Assembly: GCA_038961845.1 (NCBI GenBank)
Contig: CP152408.1
Coordinates: forward strand, 1,116,001 to 1,180,000
Direction: 5' to 3'
Origin: Xylophilus sp. GW821-FHT01B05
Lineage (GTDB): Bacteria > Pseudomonadota > Gammaproteobacteria > Burkholderiales > Burkholderiaceae_C
Length of the DNA: 64,000 bases
Position 1 is the first letter of the stretch, and every line of letters begins with the position of its first letter. The position numbers and the translations under genes are program-made. The notes beneath the pieces are model-generated. The model searched no databases. It was not told where the DNA came from and worked only from the letters and a program-made list of their open reading frames with translations. Shown piece after piece: positions 29,842 through 41,768 of the stretch.

Positions 29842-30004
29842 CTCAGCCCGACCGGATTGTTCCTTCAGCAACCGGACTCGGTGCCTGCACGGTGCCCTGA
29901 TCGGGAAGATCGAACCGTTCGCCTTGAGTCTGTCGAAAGGCCTGTCCTGAGCCTGTCGAAGGGCTCCCAGGCTTCGACAGGCTCAGCCCGAACGGATTTT
30001 TCCT
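29842..30004. repeat. Right remainder of the interrupted repeat plus a second repeat unit
   Basis: 29842-29895 continues the left unit (CAGCCCGACCGGATTGTTCC). Then a second unit starts at about 29897 with GATCGGGAAGATCGAACCG and runs through the AGTCTGTCGAAAGG and TTCGACAGGCTCAG palindromes to CAGCCCGAACGGATTTTTCC, which touches the AraC stop codon. The two units align over roughly 130 bp once the IS is removed, indicating an older tandem duplication. Confidence 0.7.
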
Positions 30005-31069
30005 TCAGCCGTCGGATTCGGCGCCCGTGCGGAATTGACCTGGTGCCACACCCGTCCAGTCCCTAAAAGCCCGCGCAAAGCTCTTCTCGTTGCGAAAGCC
30101 CACGGCCAGCGCCACCTGCTTGAGCGGCTTCTTGGTACGCCGCAGCAGCGACATGGCTTGCGCCTGCCGCGCCTCGTCTTTCAGGGCTTGCAGCGAGGCG
30201 CCTTCCTCCTTCAACTGGCGGTGCAGCGTGCGCACCGAGATATGCAGGCCGGCAGCCAGGCTCTGGGCGGTGGCGGCGTCGGCCGGGTGCGCATGCAGCA
30301 GCTCGCGCACGCGCGCCACCAGCAGCCGGTCGCGGCGGTACTGCAGCACCGTGAGCGGCAATGCACGTTGCAGCATGGTGCGCGTGGCGGCCTCGTCGCG
30401 CACCAGCGGCAGGGCCAGGTACTGGGCATCGAAGGCATAGCCCGCGGCGGTGGCGCCAAAGTGCAGCGGGCAGGAGAACAGCAGCGGGTAGACCTCGGCA
30501 TGCGATGGCGCCGCAAAGGGGAAGCCAGCGCGCTGCAGCGTGATGCGCGAATCCACCGCCCAGCAGGCAAAGCCGTGCACATAGCGCAGCAGCGTCAGCA
30601 GGCAGAACTCGCGCAGGCTGCCTAGCGCGCGGCGTTCTTCGATGCGCAGCACGGCGCTGCCGCCGGCCACCTCCAGCTGCATCAGCACGTCGTCCGTCAG
30701 CAGCCGGTGCATGCGGCACCAGCGCTTGAGCGCCACGCCCAGCGTGGGCGCGGTGACCGCAGCGCGGCACAGCATGCCGTAGCTGCCCCAGGGCAGGCGG
30801 CGTGAGAACCAGCCCAGCGCCTCGTCGTCCAGCTGCTGCATGGCAAAGCCCGACAGCGCCTCGAACTGCGCGGCGGTGACGTGTGCAGCATCGTCGCGCA
30901 GCAAGGCTTGGGGAATGCGTGCATGCCGCAGGGCGGCCTCTGGCGATGTGCTGTAGCGCTCGTAGGCCGCGAGCAGGGCGCGGACGAAGGCGATCGGTGT
31001 CGCGGCGATCGAGGATGGGCGGGCAGCCGAAGGTGGGGGTGGCATGGCGTGTGCGAGTCGGTGCGCCAT
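30005..31069 (-). CDS. AraC-family transcriptional regulator (OruR/ArgR-like, PF12625 type)
   Basis: A 354-residue regulator. Residues 20 to about 230 resemble the arabinose-binding-like domain of the OruR/GlxA-type AraC group (ALRHARIPQALLRDDAAHVTAAQFEAL, LGWFSRRLPWGSYGMLCRA). The C-terminal 100 residues are the double HTH, including SLAAGLHISVRTLHRQLKEEGASL and QVALAVGFRNEKSFARAFRDWTGVAPGQFR. It is 31 bp downstream of the acetoacetate-decarboxylase-like gene on the same strand and may control it. The effector is unknown. Confidence 0.88.
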   Translation of the reverse strand: MAHRLAHAMPPPPSAARPSSIAATPIAFVRALLAAYERYSTSPEAALRHARIPQALLRDDAAHVTAAQFEALSGFAMQQLDDEALGWFSRRLPWGSYGMLCRAAVTAPTLGVALKRWCRMHRLLTDDVLMQLEVAGGSAVLRIEERRALGSLREFCLLTLLRYVHGFACWAVDSRITLQRAGFPFAAPSHAEVYPLLFSCPLHFGATAAGYAFDAQYLALPLVRDEAATRTMLQRALPLTVLQYRRDRLLVARVRELLHAHPADAATAQSLAAGLHISVRTLHRQLKEEGASLQALKDEARQAQAMSLLRRTKKPLKQVALAVGFRNEKSFARAFRDWTGVAPGQFRTGAESDG

Positions 31070-31100
31070 GGTACGGCCGCGCCCGGCGCGGCCGTTGGTT

Positions 31101-31922
31101 CTAACGCAGCCGGCGTTGGTCCGACAGGTCGCGCGCGCCGATGCTCTCTACCAGGTAGGCGGTGCGCCATTCCAGCTGCGGCAGCGCCGCCAGGGCATTG
31201 ATGATGTGGAACTGCGTGGGCATCTGCGCCCAACTGGTGGGCAGGAAGCGGGCGCGGCCCTGGCCGGTCTGCACGCGCGTGATGCGCGTCTTGCCGCCCG
31301 GCGGCGTGAGGGTGGCGTAGGCAGCATCCGGCTCAGCGCCTTCGCCGGTGCCCGGGATGTACTTGAAGTGCAGGATGCCGTCGCCGGGCATGCGTGGTGC
31401 CGTGCCGAGTGGGGCTTCGGCTTCGGTATTTATATCGATCTCGACAAACCTGTGGCCAAACCACGAGGCCGAGAACGTGTGTGCCTTCTGCTGGATGCGC
31501 GGCGGCTCGATGCTGGCGAAGATCTTGTTGTAACCCAGCTCTTCGCGGCCACTCAGGATGGCGTCGGGCATGTTCTCCCACAGCACTGCCAGGAAGTGGC
31601 CTGCGGCCCGGTCTTGTTTGCCGGTAAAGCGCACCGGGAACTTCACGCCCAGCGTGTTGTAGCCGCGCCCTGCGAGCCAGGCGAGTTGGGTCCAGTGCTG
31701 CACTTCTATCGTGACCACCGGCTCGCCATCGATCTCAAAGCCGGGCGGCAGCAGCTCCTGCAGGCTGTGGGCGTCGCTCAGGAACGACACCGTCGCCAGG
31801 CTGCGGTGCGGCTGCTCGCTCCAGTCGAACGGCTGGCCATCCGGGCCCTGGCGCGGGCCGGGCGTCGGGCCGAAGTGGGCGGGCATGCGGTACAGATGGC
31901 CGGGGCGGAATTCAAAGGGCAT
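31101..31922 (-). CDS. Acetoacetate decarboxylase-family protein
   Basis: A 273-residue protein of the ADC fold. The motif REELGYNK near residues 126-133 matches the family's E-x-x-G-x-x-K signature, with Lys133 in the Schiff-base position, so decarboxylase or related aldolase/dehydratase chemistry is feasible. The ATG at 31922 (MPFEFRPGHLYRMPAHFGP) fits homologues; the longer open frame contains AT-rich noncoding sequence shared with the LysR side. No clear ribosome-binding site is visible. Neighbours suggest a keto- or hydroxy-acid pathway, but the true substrate is unknown. Confidence 0.78.
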   Translation of the reverse strand: MPFEFRPGHLYRMPAHFGPTPGPRQGPDGQPFDWSEQPHRSLATVSFLSDAHSLQELLPPGFEIDGEPVVTIEVQHWTQLAWLAGRGYNTLGVKFPVRFTGKQDRAAGHFLAVLWENMPDAILSGREELGYNKIFASIEPPRIQQKAHTFSASWFGHRFVEIDINTEAEAPLGTAPRMPGDGILHFKYIPGTGEGAEPDAAYATLTPPGGKTRITRVQTGQGRARFLPTSWAQMPTQFHIINALAALPQLEWRTAYLVESIGARDLSDQRRLR

Positions 31923-32028
31923 GGTGGAGCGGCGGTGCAAAGCGGCACTGGTGTGTCGGCCGCGGATTATGGTGGCGCCCCTATTGAAAAATTTTCTGAA
32001 ATCAATTCCTGTCTGGAAGAGGCGGAGG

Positions 32029-32916
32029 TCAGCGAAAGGAGTAGTGGATGGCGTCGCGCATGTCGAGCGTGGCTTGCGACAGGTAGGCCGTCTTGCGGAA
32101 CACCAGCCCGAGCTGCTGCGTGAGCTGGGCACCCTGGAACGGCAGCTCCACCATGTCGCGCGATACCGGCGACTGCAGCATTGGGGTCATCAGCGCGGTG
32201 ACCAGGTCGGTCGAGCGGATCAGCGCGCCGAAAGAGGCGGTGGAGGTATCGGTCTGCACCGCCGTCGTCGGCTCCGGCAGGCCGAGTGCCACAAAGGCCT
32301 GCTCGATCCAGCGGCGCATGGCCACCGCCGGTGCGGGCAGCAGCCAGTCGGCGCGCGACAGCGCCTCCATCGACGCCGCGCCCGGCGCGGCCAGCGGGTG
32401 GCCTTGCCGCACGACTACGTGATAACGCTGCGGGCCCAGGCTCTCGCAGCGCAGATCGTCCTTGCTGTCCTGCAGAAAGCAGATGGCCAGGTCAAGCTCG
32501 CCAGCCGTCACCATCTCGATTAGTTCATCAGACACCTTCACGCTGACCTGCAGGCGCAGCGCGGGTTGCTGTGCGCGTGAGCGCGCCAGCAGCGGGATGA
32601 CATTGCTGTCGAGCAGCGCCGGCACGGTGCCGATGCGCACGGTGCCGCTTTGCGCAGAGCGTGCGGCCGTCATCTCCTTGCGCAGGTTGTCAAAAGACAG
32701 CACCAGCGAGGCCGCGCGCTTGCGCAGCAGCAGGCCCGCGTCGGTCAGCACCAGGCCACCCGGCCCGCGCTCTGCCAACTTGAGCCCGAACTCCTGCTCC
32801 AGGCGCTGCAGCACCTTGGTCACGGCCGACTGGGTCAGGCCGGCGCGCTCGGCCGTGCGCCGCAGGTTGCGCTGCTCGGCCAGCGCCAGAAAGATCTTGG
32901 CATCTTCGATGCGCAT
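32029..32916 (-). CDS. LysR-family transcriptional regulator
   Basis: A 295-residue LTTR. The N-terminal winged HTH is at residues 4-62 (FLALAEQRNLRRTAERAGLTQSAVTKVLQRLEQEFG), followed by a linker helix and an effector domain (VRIGTVPALLDSNVIP, ELDLAICFL). ATG 32916 is chosen because AAGGAG lies just upstream; an in-frame start at 32949 would extend it without conservation. It is divergent from the dehydrogenase/Bug genes and probably controls them through the palindrome at 32958-32993. Confidence 0.9.
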   Translation of the reverse strand: MRIEDAKIFLALAEQRNLRRTAERAGLTQSAVTKVLQRLEQEFGLKLAERGPGGLVLTDAGLLLRKRAASLVLSFDNLRKEMTAARSAQSGTVRIGTVPALLDSNVIPLLARSRAQQPALRLQVSVKVSDELIEMVTAGELDLAICFLQDSKDDLRCESLGPQRYHVVVRQGHPLAAPGAASMEALSRADWLLPAPAVAMRRWIEQAFVALGLPEPTTAVQTDTSTASFGALIRSTDLVTALMTPMLQSPVSRDMVELPFQGAQLTQQLGLVFRKTAYLSQATLDMRDAIHYSFR

Positions 32917-32957
32917 GCTGTCTCCTTGCCGATCGGCCTGGGCCGGCATTCTTTTAA

Positions 32958-32993
32958 GGAATCAATACGGGAATCATATTCCGATACGGATTC
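32958..32993. promoter_or_regulatory. Candidate LysR operator: nested palindrome
   Basis: A perfect inner palindrome GGAATCATATTCC (32970-32982) and an outer pair GAATC/GATTC (32959-32963 and 32989-32993) share the same centre at 32976. ATACGG also occurs on each side as a direct repeat. The region is AT-richer than its surroundings and lies between the LysR start and the divergent dehydrogenase gene, the usual place for LTTR binding. Confidence 0.55.
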
Positions 32994-33077
32994 ATACAAT
33001 TTCTGCAAAAGAGGCGGCAGCGCTCGGACGCGCCCATGGAGACAAGGCCCAGGCGGCAAGGACAAGGACAGCGATTG

Positions 33078-34028
33078 ATGTACGACAAGCTATTGCAGCG
33101 CCCGGTGGGCATCGTCGGGCTCGGGCAGATCGGCATGAGCTGGACGGCCTATTTCCTGGCGCAGGGCCTTGCCGTGCGGGCGACCGATCCGGCCCCGGCG
33201 GCCGAGCAGCGCACGCGCGACTACATCGCGCTGGTCTGGCCAGTGCTGGAAGACCTGGGCCTGGTGGTCGCAGGTGCCCGCCAGGACGCCGTGCGCTTTC
33301 ACCCCGATGTGCCGAGCGCCGTGGCCGGTTGTGGCTGGGTGCAAGAGAACGGCCCGGAGAACGAAGCCCTGAAGATCGCCCTGCTGGCGCAGATCGACGC
33401 CGCCACCGGGTCAGACGTGGTGATCGCGTCCAGCACCTCAGCCTTGCCGATGTCGGTGATGCAGTCGCAGTGCCGCCACCCGCAGCGCTGCGTGACGGCT
33501 CATCCCTTCAACCCGCCGCACCTGGTGCCGATGGTGGAATTGGTTGGCGGCAAGGCCACCGAGGCTGCGGCGCTGGACGCGGCCGAGCACTTCTATCGCG
33601 CCATCGGCCGCGAGCCGATCCGCCTGCACCGCGAGGTCTATGGCCACGTGGCCAATCGGCTGCAGTACGTGTTGTTCAACGAGGCCGCGCGCCTGGTGCT
33701 GGAGGGCGTGGCCAGTGTCGAAGACGTTGACCGTGCCATCAGCTGGGGCCCGGGCATGCGCTGGCCCTTTGTTGGCCCGTTCATGACCTACCACATGGCC
33801 GGCGGCGAGCAGGGCATGGCGGGCGCATTCGCCAAGTTTGGCCCGCGCGATGCGCTGAGCACCGACCGCGTCACCCGCATCCAGTTGGGAGCTGAGCAGC
33901 GCCAGGTGCTGTGCGATGGTGCCGCCGCCGCCCAGGGCGAGCAGAGCATGCAGGCGCTGGAGGCGGAGCGCGACCGGCTGCTGGTGGGGCTCTACAAGCT
34001 CAAGCGCGGTTTGCTTGCCGGTCACTGA
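33078..34028 (+). CDS. 3-hydroxyacyl-CoA dehydrogenase family protein (carnitine 3-dehydrogenase-like)
   Basis: A 316-residue NAD-dependent dehydrogenase. The Rossmann motif GIVGLGQIGMSW (GxGxxG) is at about residues 11-22, and the HADH signature AHPFNPPHLVPMVELVGG follows near 138-155. The C-terminal helical domain carries SWGPGMRWPFVGPF. The architecture and length match carnitine dehydrogenase and short 3-hydroxyacid dehydrogenases rather than fatty-acid HADH. ATG 33078 follows AAGGA. A Bug binding protein starts 45 bp downstream, hinting at uptake and oxidation of one substrate. Confidence 0.85.
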   Translation: MYDKLLQRPVGIVGLGQIGMSWTAYFLAQGLAVRATDPAPAAEQRTRDYIALVWPVLEDLGLVVAGARQDAVRFHPDVPSAVAGCGWVQENGPENEALKIALLAQIDAATGSDVVIASSTSALPMSVMQSQCRHPQRCVTAHPFNPPHLVPMVELVGGKATEAAALDAAEHFYRAIGREPIRLHREVYGHVANRLQYVLFNEAARLVLEGVASVEDVDRAISWGPGMRWPFVGPFMTYHMAGGEQGMAGAFAKFGPRDALSTDRVTRIQLGAEQRQVLCDGAAAAQGEQSMQALEAERDRLLVGLYKLKRGLLAGH

Positions 34029-34073
34029 GTCGATTTTTTGATAGCGGCGTTTCAGCCCCAAGGAGCCAAGTCC

Positions 34074-35057
34074 ATGTCCACCCTCTCTTCACACACGCGC
34101 CGCAGCCTTGTCGGCGCGCTGCTGTGCTCGCTGGCCGCTATCGGCCATGCCCAGGATAGTTTCCCGAACCAGCCAATCAAGCTGGTCGTGCCGTTTCCCG
34201 CCGGTGGCACCACGGACATCCTGGCCCGCATCCTGGCGCCGCGGCTTGGGGAGAAGCTCAAGCAGCCGGTGCTGGTGGAGAACAAGGCGGGTGCGGCCAC
34301 GCTGATCGGCACCATGGCTGTGGTCAAGGCGCCGGCCGATGGCTACACCTTGCTGCTGACGGGGCCCTCTACCTTCACGACTAACCCGGCGGTCAACCAG
34401 CAGATGCAGTACGACCCGCTCAAGAGCTTCGATCTGATCGGCCTGGCCGGCACGATGCCGGTCATCCTGCTGGCCAGCAGCAATGCGCCCTTCCATAGCG
34501 TCAAAGAGCTGGTCGCAGCCGCCAAGCAGGAGCCGGGCCGCTACTTCTACGGCTCGTTCGGCTCGGGCTCCATCGTGCACTTTGCCGGCGAGACGCTCAA
34601 CAGCAAGGCCGGCATCAAGCTGGCACCCGTGGCCTACAAGGGCAGTGCCCCGGCCATGGCCGACCTGATCGGCCAGCAGATCCCGCTGTCGTTCGACACG
34701 GTGGTGGCCGCCGTGCAGCACGTGCGCGGCGGCAAGGTGCGCGCGCTGGCGGTGACCTCGGCCCAGCGTTCGGCCTTGCTGCCCGATGTGCCAACGCTGG
34801 CAGAAGCCGGCTACCCGGGCATTGACATCAGCAGTTGGCTTGGCGTTGCCGCGCCGGCCGGCCTGCCGCCTGCCGTCCGCAAGCGGCTGGAGACCGTGCT
34901 GCAAGAGGTGCTGGCAGACAAAGCCACCCAAGACTCCTTGCTGGCCCTGGGCATCGAGCCTGTCAGCTCCAAGCCCGAGGAATTCAGCCGCAAGGTCACC
35001 AAGGAACTGGCCGCGTTCCGCCAGATCGCTGTGGACGCTGGCATCAAGCCAGAGTAG
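34074..35057 (+). CDS. Periplasmic tricarboxylate-type binding protein (Bug/TctC family)
   Basis: A 327-residue binding protein with a signal peptide ending IGHAQ (residues 1 to about 26). The mature start DSFPNQPIKLVVPFPAGGTTDILAR is diagnostic for the Bug family, as are AAVQHVRGGKVRALAVTS and DVPTLAEAGYPG. Bug proteins bind carboxylates or related small molecules and may serve the TctBA channel; no tctBA is adjacent, but an orphan tctB-tctA pair lies at 55195-57211. RBS AAGGAG precedes ATG 34074. Confidence 0.93.
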   Translation: MSTLSSHTRRSLVGALLCSLAAIGHAQDSFPNQPIKLVVPFPAGGTTDILARILAPRLGEKLKQPVLVENKAGAATLIGTMAVVKAPADGYTLLLTGPSTFTTNPAVNQQMQYDPLKSFDLIGLAGTMPVILLASSNAPFHSVKELVAAAKQEPGRYFYGSFGSGSIVHFAGETLNSKAGIKLAPVAYKGSAPAMADLIGQQIPLSFDTVVAAVQHVRGGKVRALAVTSAQRSALLPDVPTLAEAGYPGIDISSWLGVAAPAGLPPAVRKRLETVLQEVLADKATQDSLLALGIEPVSSKPEEFSRKVTKELAAFRQIAVDAGIKPE

Positions 35058-35193
35058 TCACCGCGCGGGCCGGCTCCAGGCGGCGTCGGTGGGGTAGGCA
35101 GAAATTTGCATGGGCTGGCACGATTTGCAACCATAGTGGCGGCAAATGGGGCGCTGACAGGCGTAGGCTTGCGCTCCTACAGGAGACAAACCC

Positions 35194-36366
35194 ATGCAGC
35201 ACCTCGGCCTGAGCTTCGACCTCGGCGAAACCGTCGACGCCCTGCGCGACGCGATCCAGGACTTTGCCGCGCAGGAAATCGCCCCGCGCGCCGCGGACAT
35301 CGACCGCGACAACCAATTCCCCGCCGACCTGTGGCGCAAGCTTGGCGAGCTGGGCCTGCACGGCATGACCGTGGCCGAGGAATACGGCGGCACGCAGCTG
35401 GGCTACCTGGCGCATATGGTGGCGATGGAAGAGGTCTCGCGCGCCTCGGCTTCGGTGGGCTTGTCTTACGGCGCGCACTCCAACCTGTGCGTGAACCAGA
35501 TCCACCGCAACGGCACGGCGGCGCAGAAGCAGAAGTACCTGCCCAAGCTGGTGAGTGGCGAGCATGTGGGCGCGCTGGCCATGAGCGAGCCCGGCGCTGG
35601 CTCCGACGTGGTCAGCATGCAATTGCGCGCCGAGAAGAAGGGCGACCGCTACGTGCTCAACGGCAGCAAGATGTGGATCACCAATGGCGGCGACGCCGAC
35701 ACGTTGGTGATCTACGGCAAGACCGAGCCGGAGATGGGTGCGCGCGGCATGACGGCCTTCATCGTCGAGAAGGGCTTCAAGGGCTTGTCTGCCGGCACCA
35801 AGCTCGACAAGCTGGGCATGCGCGGCAGCAACACCTGGCCGCTGTTTTTTGACAACTGCGAGGTGCCCGAAGAAAACGTGCTGGGCGGCGAGGGCAACGG
35901 CACCAAGGTGCTGATGAGCGGCCTGGATTACGAGCGCGCCGTGCTCTCGGGTGGCCCGCTGGGCATCATGGCCGCCTGCATGGACGCGGTGATCCCCTAT
36001 GTGCACGAGCGCAAGCAGTTCGGCCAGGCGATTGGCGAATTCCAGCTGATGCAGGGCAAGCTGGCCGACATGTACACCACCTGGCAGGCCACGCGCGCCT
36101 ATGTCTATGCCGTGGGCAAGGCCTGCGACCGCGGCGACCATGCGCGCACCCTGCGCAAGGATGCCGCTGGCGCCATCCTGTACTCGGCCGAAAAGGCCAC
36201 CTGGATGGCCGGCGAGGCGATCCAGGCACTGGGCGGCGTGGGCTACACCAACGAGTTCCCGGTCGGCCGCCTGTGGCGCGACGCCAAGCTGTATGAGATT
36301 GGCGCCGGCACCAGCGAGATCCGCCGCATGCTGATTGGCCGCGAGCTGTTCGCGGAGACGGCTTAA
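35194..36366 (+). CDS. liuA: Isovaleryl-CoA dehydrogenase
   Basis: A 390-residue acyl-CoA dehydrogenase that oxidises isovaleryl-CoA to 3-methylcrotonyl-CoA in leucine breakdown. The catalytic base is at the isovaleryl-type position, about Glu247 in [13 protein letters not shown], while the C-terminal motif reads [10 protein letters not shown] with Gly where other family members have the base. The FAD signature [15 protein letters not shown] is intact. Genes for the next steps (carboxylase, hydratase) follow. AGGAG is correctly placed before ATG 35194. Confidence 0.95.
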   Translation: MQHLGLSFDLGETVDALRDAIQDFAAQEIAPRAADIDRDNQFPADLWRKLGELGLHGMTVAEEYGGTQLGYLAHMVAMEEVSRASASVGLSYGAHSNLCVNQIHRNGTAAQKQKYLPKLVSGEHVGALAMSEPGAGSDVVSMQLRAEKKGDRYVLNGSKMWITNGGDADTLVIYGKTEPEMGARGMTAFIVEKGFKGLSAGTKLDKLGMRGSNTWPLFFDNCEVPEENVLGGEGNGTKVLMSGLDYERAVLSGGPLGIMAACMDAVIPYVHERKQFGQAIGEFQLMQGKLADMYTTWQATRAYVYAVGKACDRGDHARTLRKDAAGAILYSAEKATWMAGEAIQALGGVGYTNEFPVGRLWRDAKLYEIGAGTSEIRRMLIGRELFAETA

Positions 36367-36376
36367 GAAGTCTTTA

Positions 36377-36492
36377 CTCCCTCCCCCGCTGGGGGAGGGC
36401 AGGGGTGGGGGCAAGCGGTGATGGATGAAGCACCAAGCTGAAAAGGCGCTGCTTGCCCCCATCCCAACCTTCCCCCAGAGGGGGAAGGGGCT
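36377..36492. repeat. Long imperfect inverted repeat
   Basis: The left arm (36377-36416) has CTCCCTCCCCCGCTGGGGGA, then GGGGTGGGGGCAAGC. The right arm (36451-36492) is its approximate complement: GCTTGCCCCCATCCCAACC, CCCCCAGAGGGGG. Each arm also contains a smaller hairpin. It fills most of the 150-bp gap between liuA and the acyl-CoA synthetase gene and could form a large stem in the mRNA. The class is common in Burkholderiales intergenic regions. Confidence 0.8.
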
Positions 36493-36516
36493 AGGCAAGA
36501 AGACAAGGACACGAAC

Positions 36517-38190
<1,674 letters not shown>

Positions 38191-38214
38191 GCCATGCCAA
38201 CCATGGCCGCAATG

Positions 38215-39903
38215 TCAGCCCTGCCGCGCCACGCGCCGTGCCGCGGCCAGGCGGCGGCGCATGGCGACTTCGGACAGGTCCACCTCCTGCACCAGGTTGC
38301 GCAGCGACTCGTCGTTGATGCGGTGCACGCGGCGCAGCCGGTACAGCTCGGCGCGTTCGGCGCGCAGGCCGGTCAGGCGCAATTCCAGCTCCACCACCTG
38401 GCCGCGTTTGCGCGCGGCGCGTTCGCCCTCGGCGGCCTCGGGGCCGTCTTCGGCGTCGTCCAGCGAGTCGATGCGGCGCCGGTAGCCGCGCGCGACCATG
38501 CTGGCGGCTTCTTCGCGGTGCAGCAGGCCTTCGGCGTCGGCCGTAGGGTCGTTTTCAGCGGCCTTCTTCAGCGCCTCGATTGCGGCTTCGCAAGAGGCGA
38601 CGCGTGCCAGCCGCTCTTCGCGTGCATGGGGTGGTTCGGCCGGTTGCTCCAGGCCGGCCAGCAGCAGCGGCAGGCCGATGCTGGCGGTTACCAGCGTGAC
38701 CAGGATCACGCCAGTGGCCAGGAAGATCAGCAGCTCGCGCGCCGGGAAGGCGCTGCCGTCGGGCATCAGCAGCGGGATGGAGAGCGCGCCGGCCAGCGTG
38801 ATCGCGCCGCGGATGCCGGCCAGCGATGCCGCGCCCAGCAGCCGTGCCGAGGGCGCCTCCAGCAGTTGGCCCCGGCGCCGTGCCTTGGCCATGGAGCGGC
38901 GCACTGCCAGCACCAGCCAGATGGCGCGCAGCGCGATCAGCGCCGCCGATATCGCCAGCACATAGACCAGCAGCAGCCACCAGGCGTGCGGGCCGTGCGT
39001 CAGGCCGTCGCCAATGATGGATGGCAACTGCAGGCCCAGCAGCAAGAAGATGGCGCCATTGAAGGCCGATTCCACCATCGCCCAGGCGCTTTGGGTCTGC
39101 ATGCGCTCGGCAATGAACTCGCTGCGGTCCAGGTCGGCGAAGTTGGTGGTGATGCCCGCGGCCACCGCCGCCAGGATGCCCGAGACCCCCAGGTGCTCGG
39201 CCACGATGTACGAGGCAAAGGGCAGCAGCATCATCAGCAGCACGGTCTGGGTGGCGGCCACGTCGCCCAGGTTGCGGGTGATGGCGGTGCGGGCGCGCGA
39301 CAGTGCCCAGCCGGCTGCGAAGCCGACCGCCAGCCCGCCGAAGGCGATCAGCAGAAAGCTGCGGCCCGCGGCGGTCCACGAGAAACTGCCGGTGAGCGTG
39401 GCCGCCACCGCGAACTTCAGCGCCACCAGGCCCGAGGCATCGTTGAGCAGCGATTCGCCCTCCAGGATGTGCATGGTCTTCTCGGGCATGCCCAGCCGGC
39501 GCGTGATGGCCGACACCGCCACCGCATCGGTCGGCGACAGCACGGCGGCCAGGGCAAAGGCCACGGTCAGCGGCAGGTTGGGAATCATCCAGTGCGCAAA
39601 GTAGCCCAGGCCCAGCACCGTGAACAGCACCAGGCCCAGCGCCAGCGTGAGGATGGGTTTGCGCAGCGCAAAGAATTCCCGCTTGGGGATGCGCCAGCCG
39701 TCGGCAAACAGCAGCGGCGGGATGAACAGCAGCAGGAACAGCTCGGGATCAAAGCGCACATGCAGCCCGGCATCGGGCCAGGACAGCACGGCGCCCAGCG
39801 CGATCTGCAACAAGGGCAGCGGCAGCGCCGGCACATAGCGGGACGCCAGGCCCGACACGGCGCCCAGCATCAACAGCAACAAGACAATTTCAACGGTATG
39901 CAT
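38215..39903 (-). CDS. Na+/H+ antiporter, CPA1 (NhaP-like) family
   Basis: A 562-residue cation/proton antiporter. About 12 membrane helices cover residues 1-420, including [14 protein letters not shown] and [16 protein letters not shown], the Asp-containing ion-translocating segment of CPA1 proteins. The last 130 residues form a charged, coiled-coil-prone cytoplasmic tail. ATG 39903 (MHTVEIV) is preferred to a GTG at 39921. It lies between the synthetase and carboxylase genes on the opposite strand and so splits the leucine cluster into two transcription units. Confidence 0.9.
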   Translation of the reverse strand: MHTVEIVLLLLMLGAVSGLASRYVPALPLPLLQIALGAVLSWPDAGLHVRFDPELFLLLFIPPLLFADGWRIPKREFFALRKPILTLALGLVLFTVLGLGYFAHWMIPNLPLTVAFALAAVLSPTDAVAVSAITRRLGMPEKTMHILEGESLLNDASGLVALKFAVAATLTGSFSWTAAGRSFLLIAFGGLAVGFAAGWALSRARTAITRNLGDVAATQTVLLMMLLPFASYIVAEHLGVSGILAAVAAGITTNFADLDRSEFIAERMQTQSAWAMVESAFNGAIFLLLGLQLPSIIGDGLTHGPHAWWLLLVYVLAISAALIALRAIWLVLAVRRSMAKARRRGQLLEAPSARLLGAASLAGIRGAITLAGALSIPLLMPDGSAFPARELLIFLATGVILVTLVTASIGLPLLLAGLEQPAEPPHAREERLARVASCEAAIEALKKAAENDPTADAEGLLHREEAASMVARGYRRRIDSLDDAEDGPEAAEGERAARKRGQVVELELRLTGLRAERAELYRLRRVHRINDESLRNLVQEVDLSEVAMRRRLAAARRVARQG

Positions 39904-39959
39904 CGGCGGTCGATTTTCCACATATCGACCAAGGGCGTATGCCGCTCCAAAGGAAACCC

Positions 39960-41567
<1,608 letters not shown>

Positions 41568-41768
41568 CCCCATGGCACATGTCCCATCTTTGCGCGCTGC
41601 GATTCGATGCGACCGTCGAGGTTGGTGGCGCGATCATGCCGACGGCGTGCTCTGCTCCGCGAATGTCCCCCTGCCTGCGGCCTCCTCCTTTATTTCGCTG
41701 CGCAGAGCACACCATCGACCTGATCGATCGGGGCTGTGCTTGATTGCCGGCAGACCAAGATCACTGAC
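41568..41768. other. Intergenic region with stem-loop, liuB to hydratase
   Basis: GTGCTCTGC (41647-41655) is exactly complementary to GCAGAGCAC (41702-41710), separated by 46 bases. The enclosed stretch is T/C-rich on the plus strand and carries AAGGAGGAGG on the minus strand. No small gene is convincing. This may be another dispersed element, but I see no second full copy in the window. Confidence 0.45.

Noticed and set aside
28021..30004. The hairpin repeats on both sides of the IS as its terminal repeats
   Set aside because: They are nearly identical direct units of a widespread palindrome; the true ends are the AAGG(T/C)GTGAA inverted repeats inside them.
35116..35128. Sigma54-like TGGCAC..TTGC before liuA
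   Set aside because: The spacing between the GG and GC elements is two bases too short for a -24/-12 promoter.
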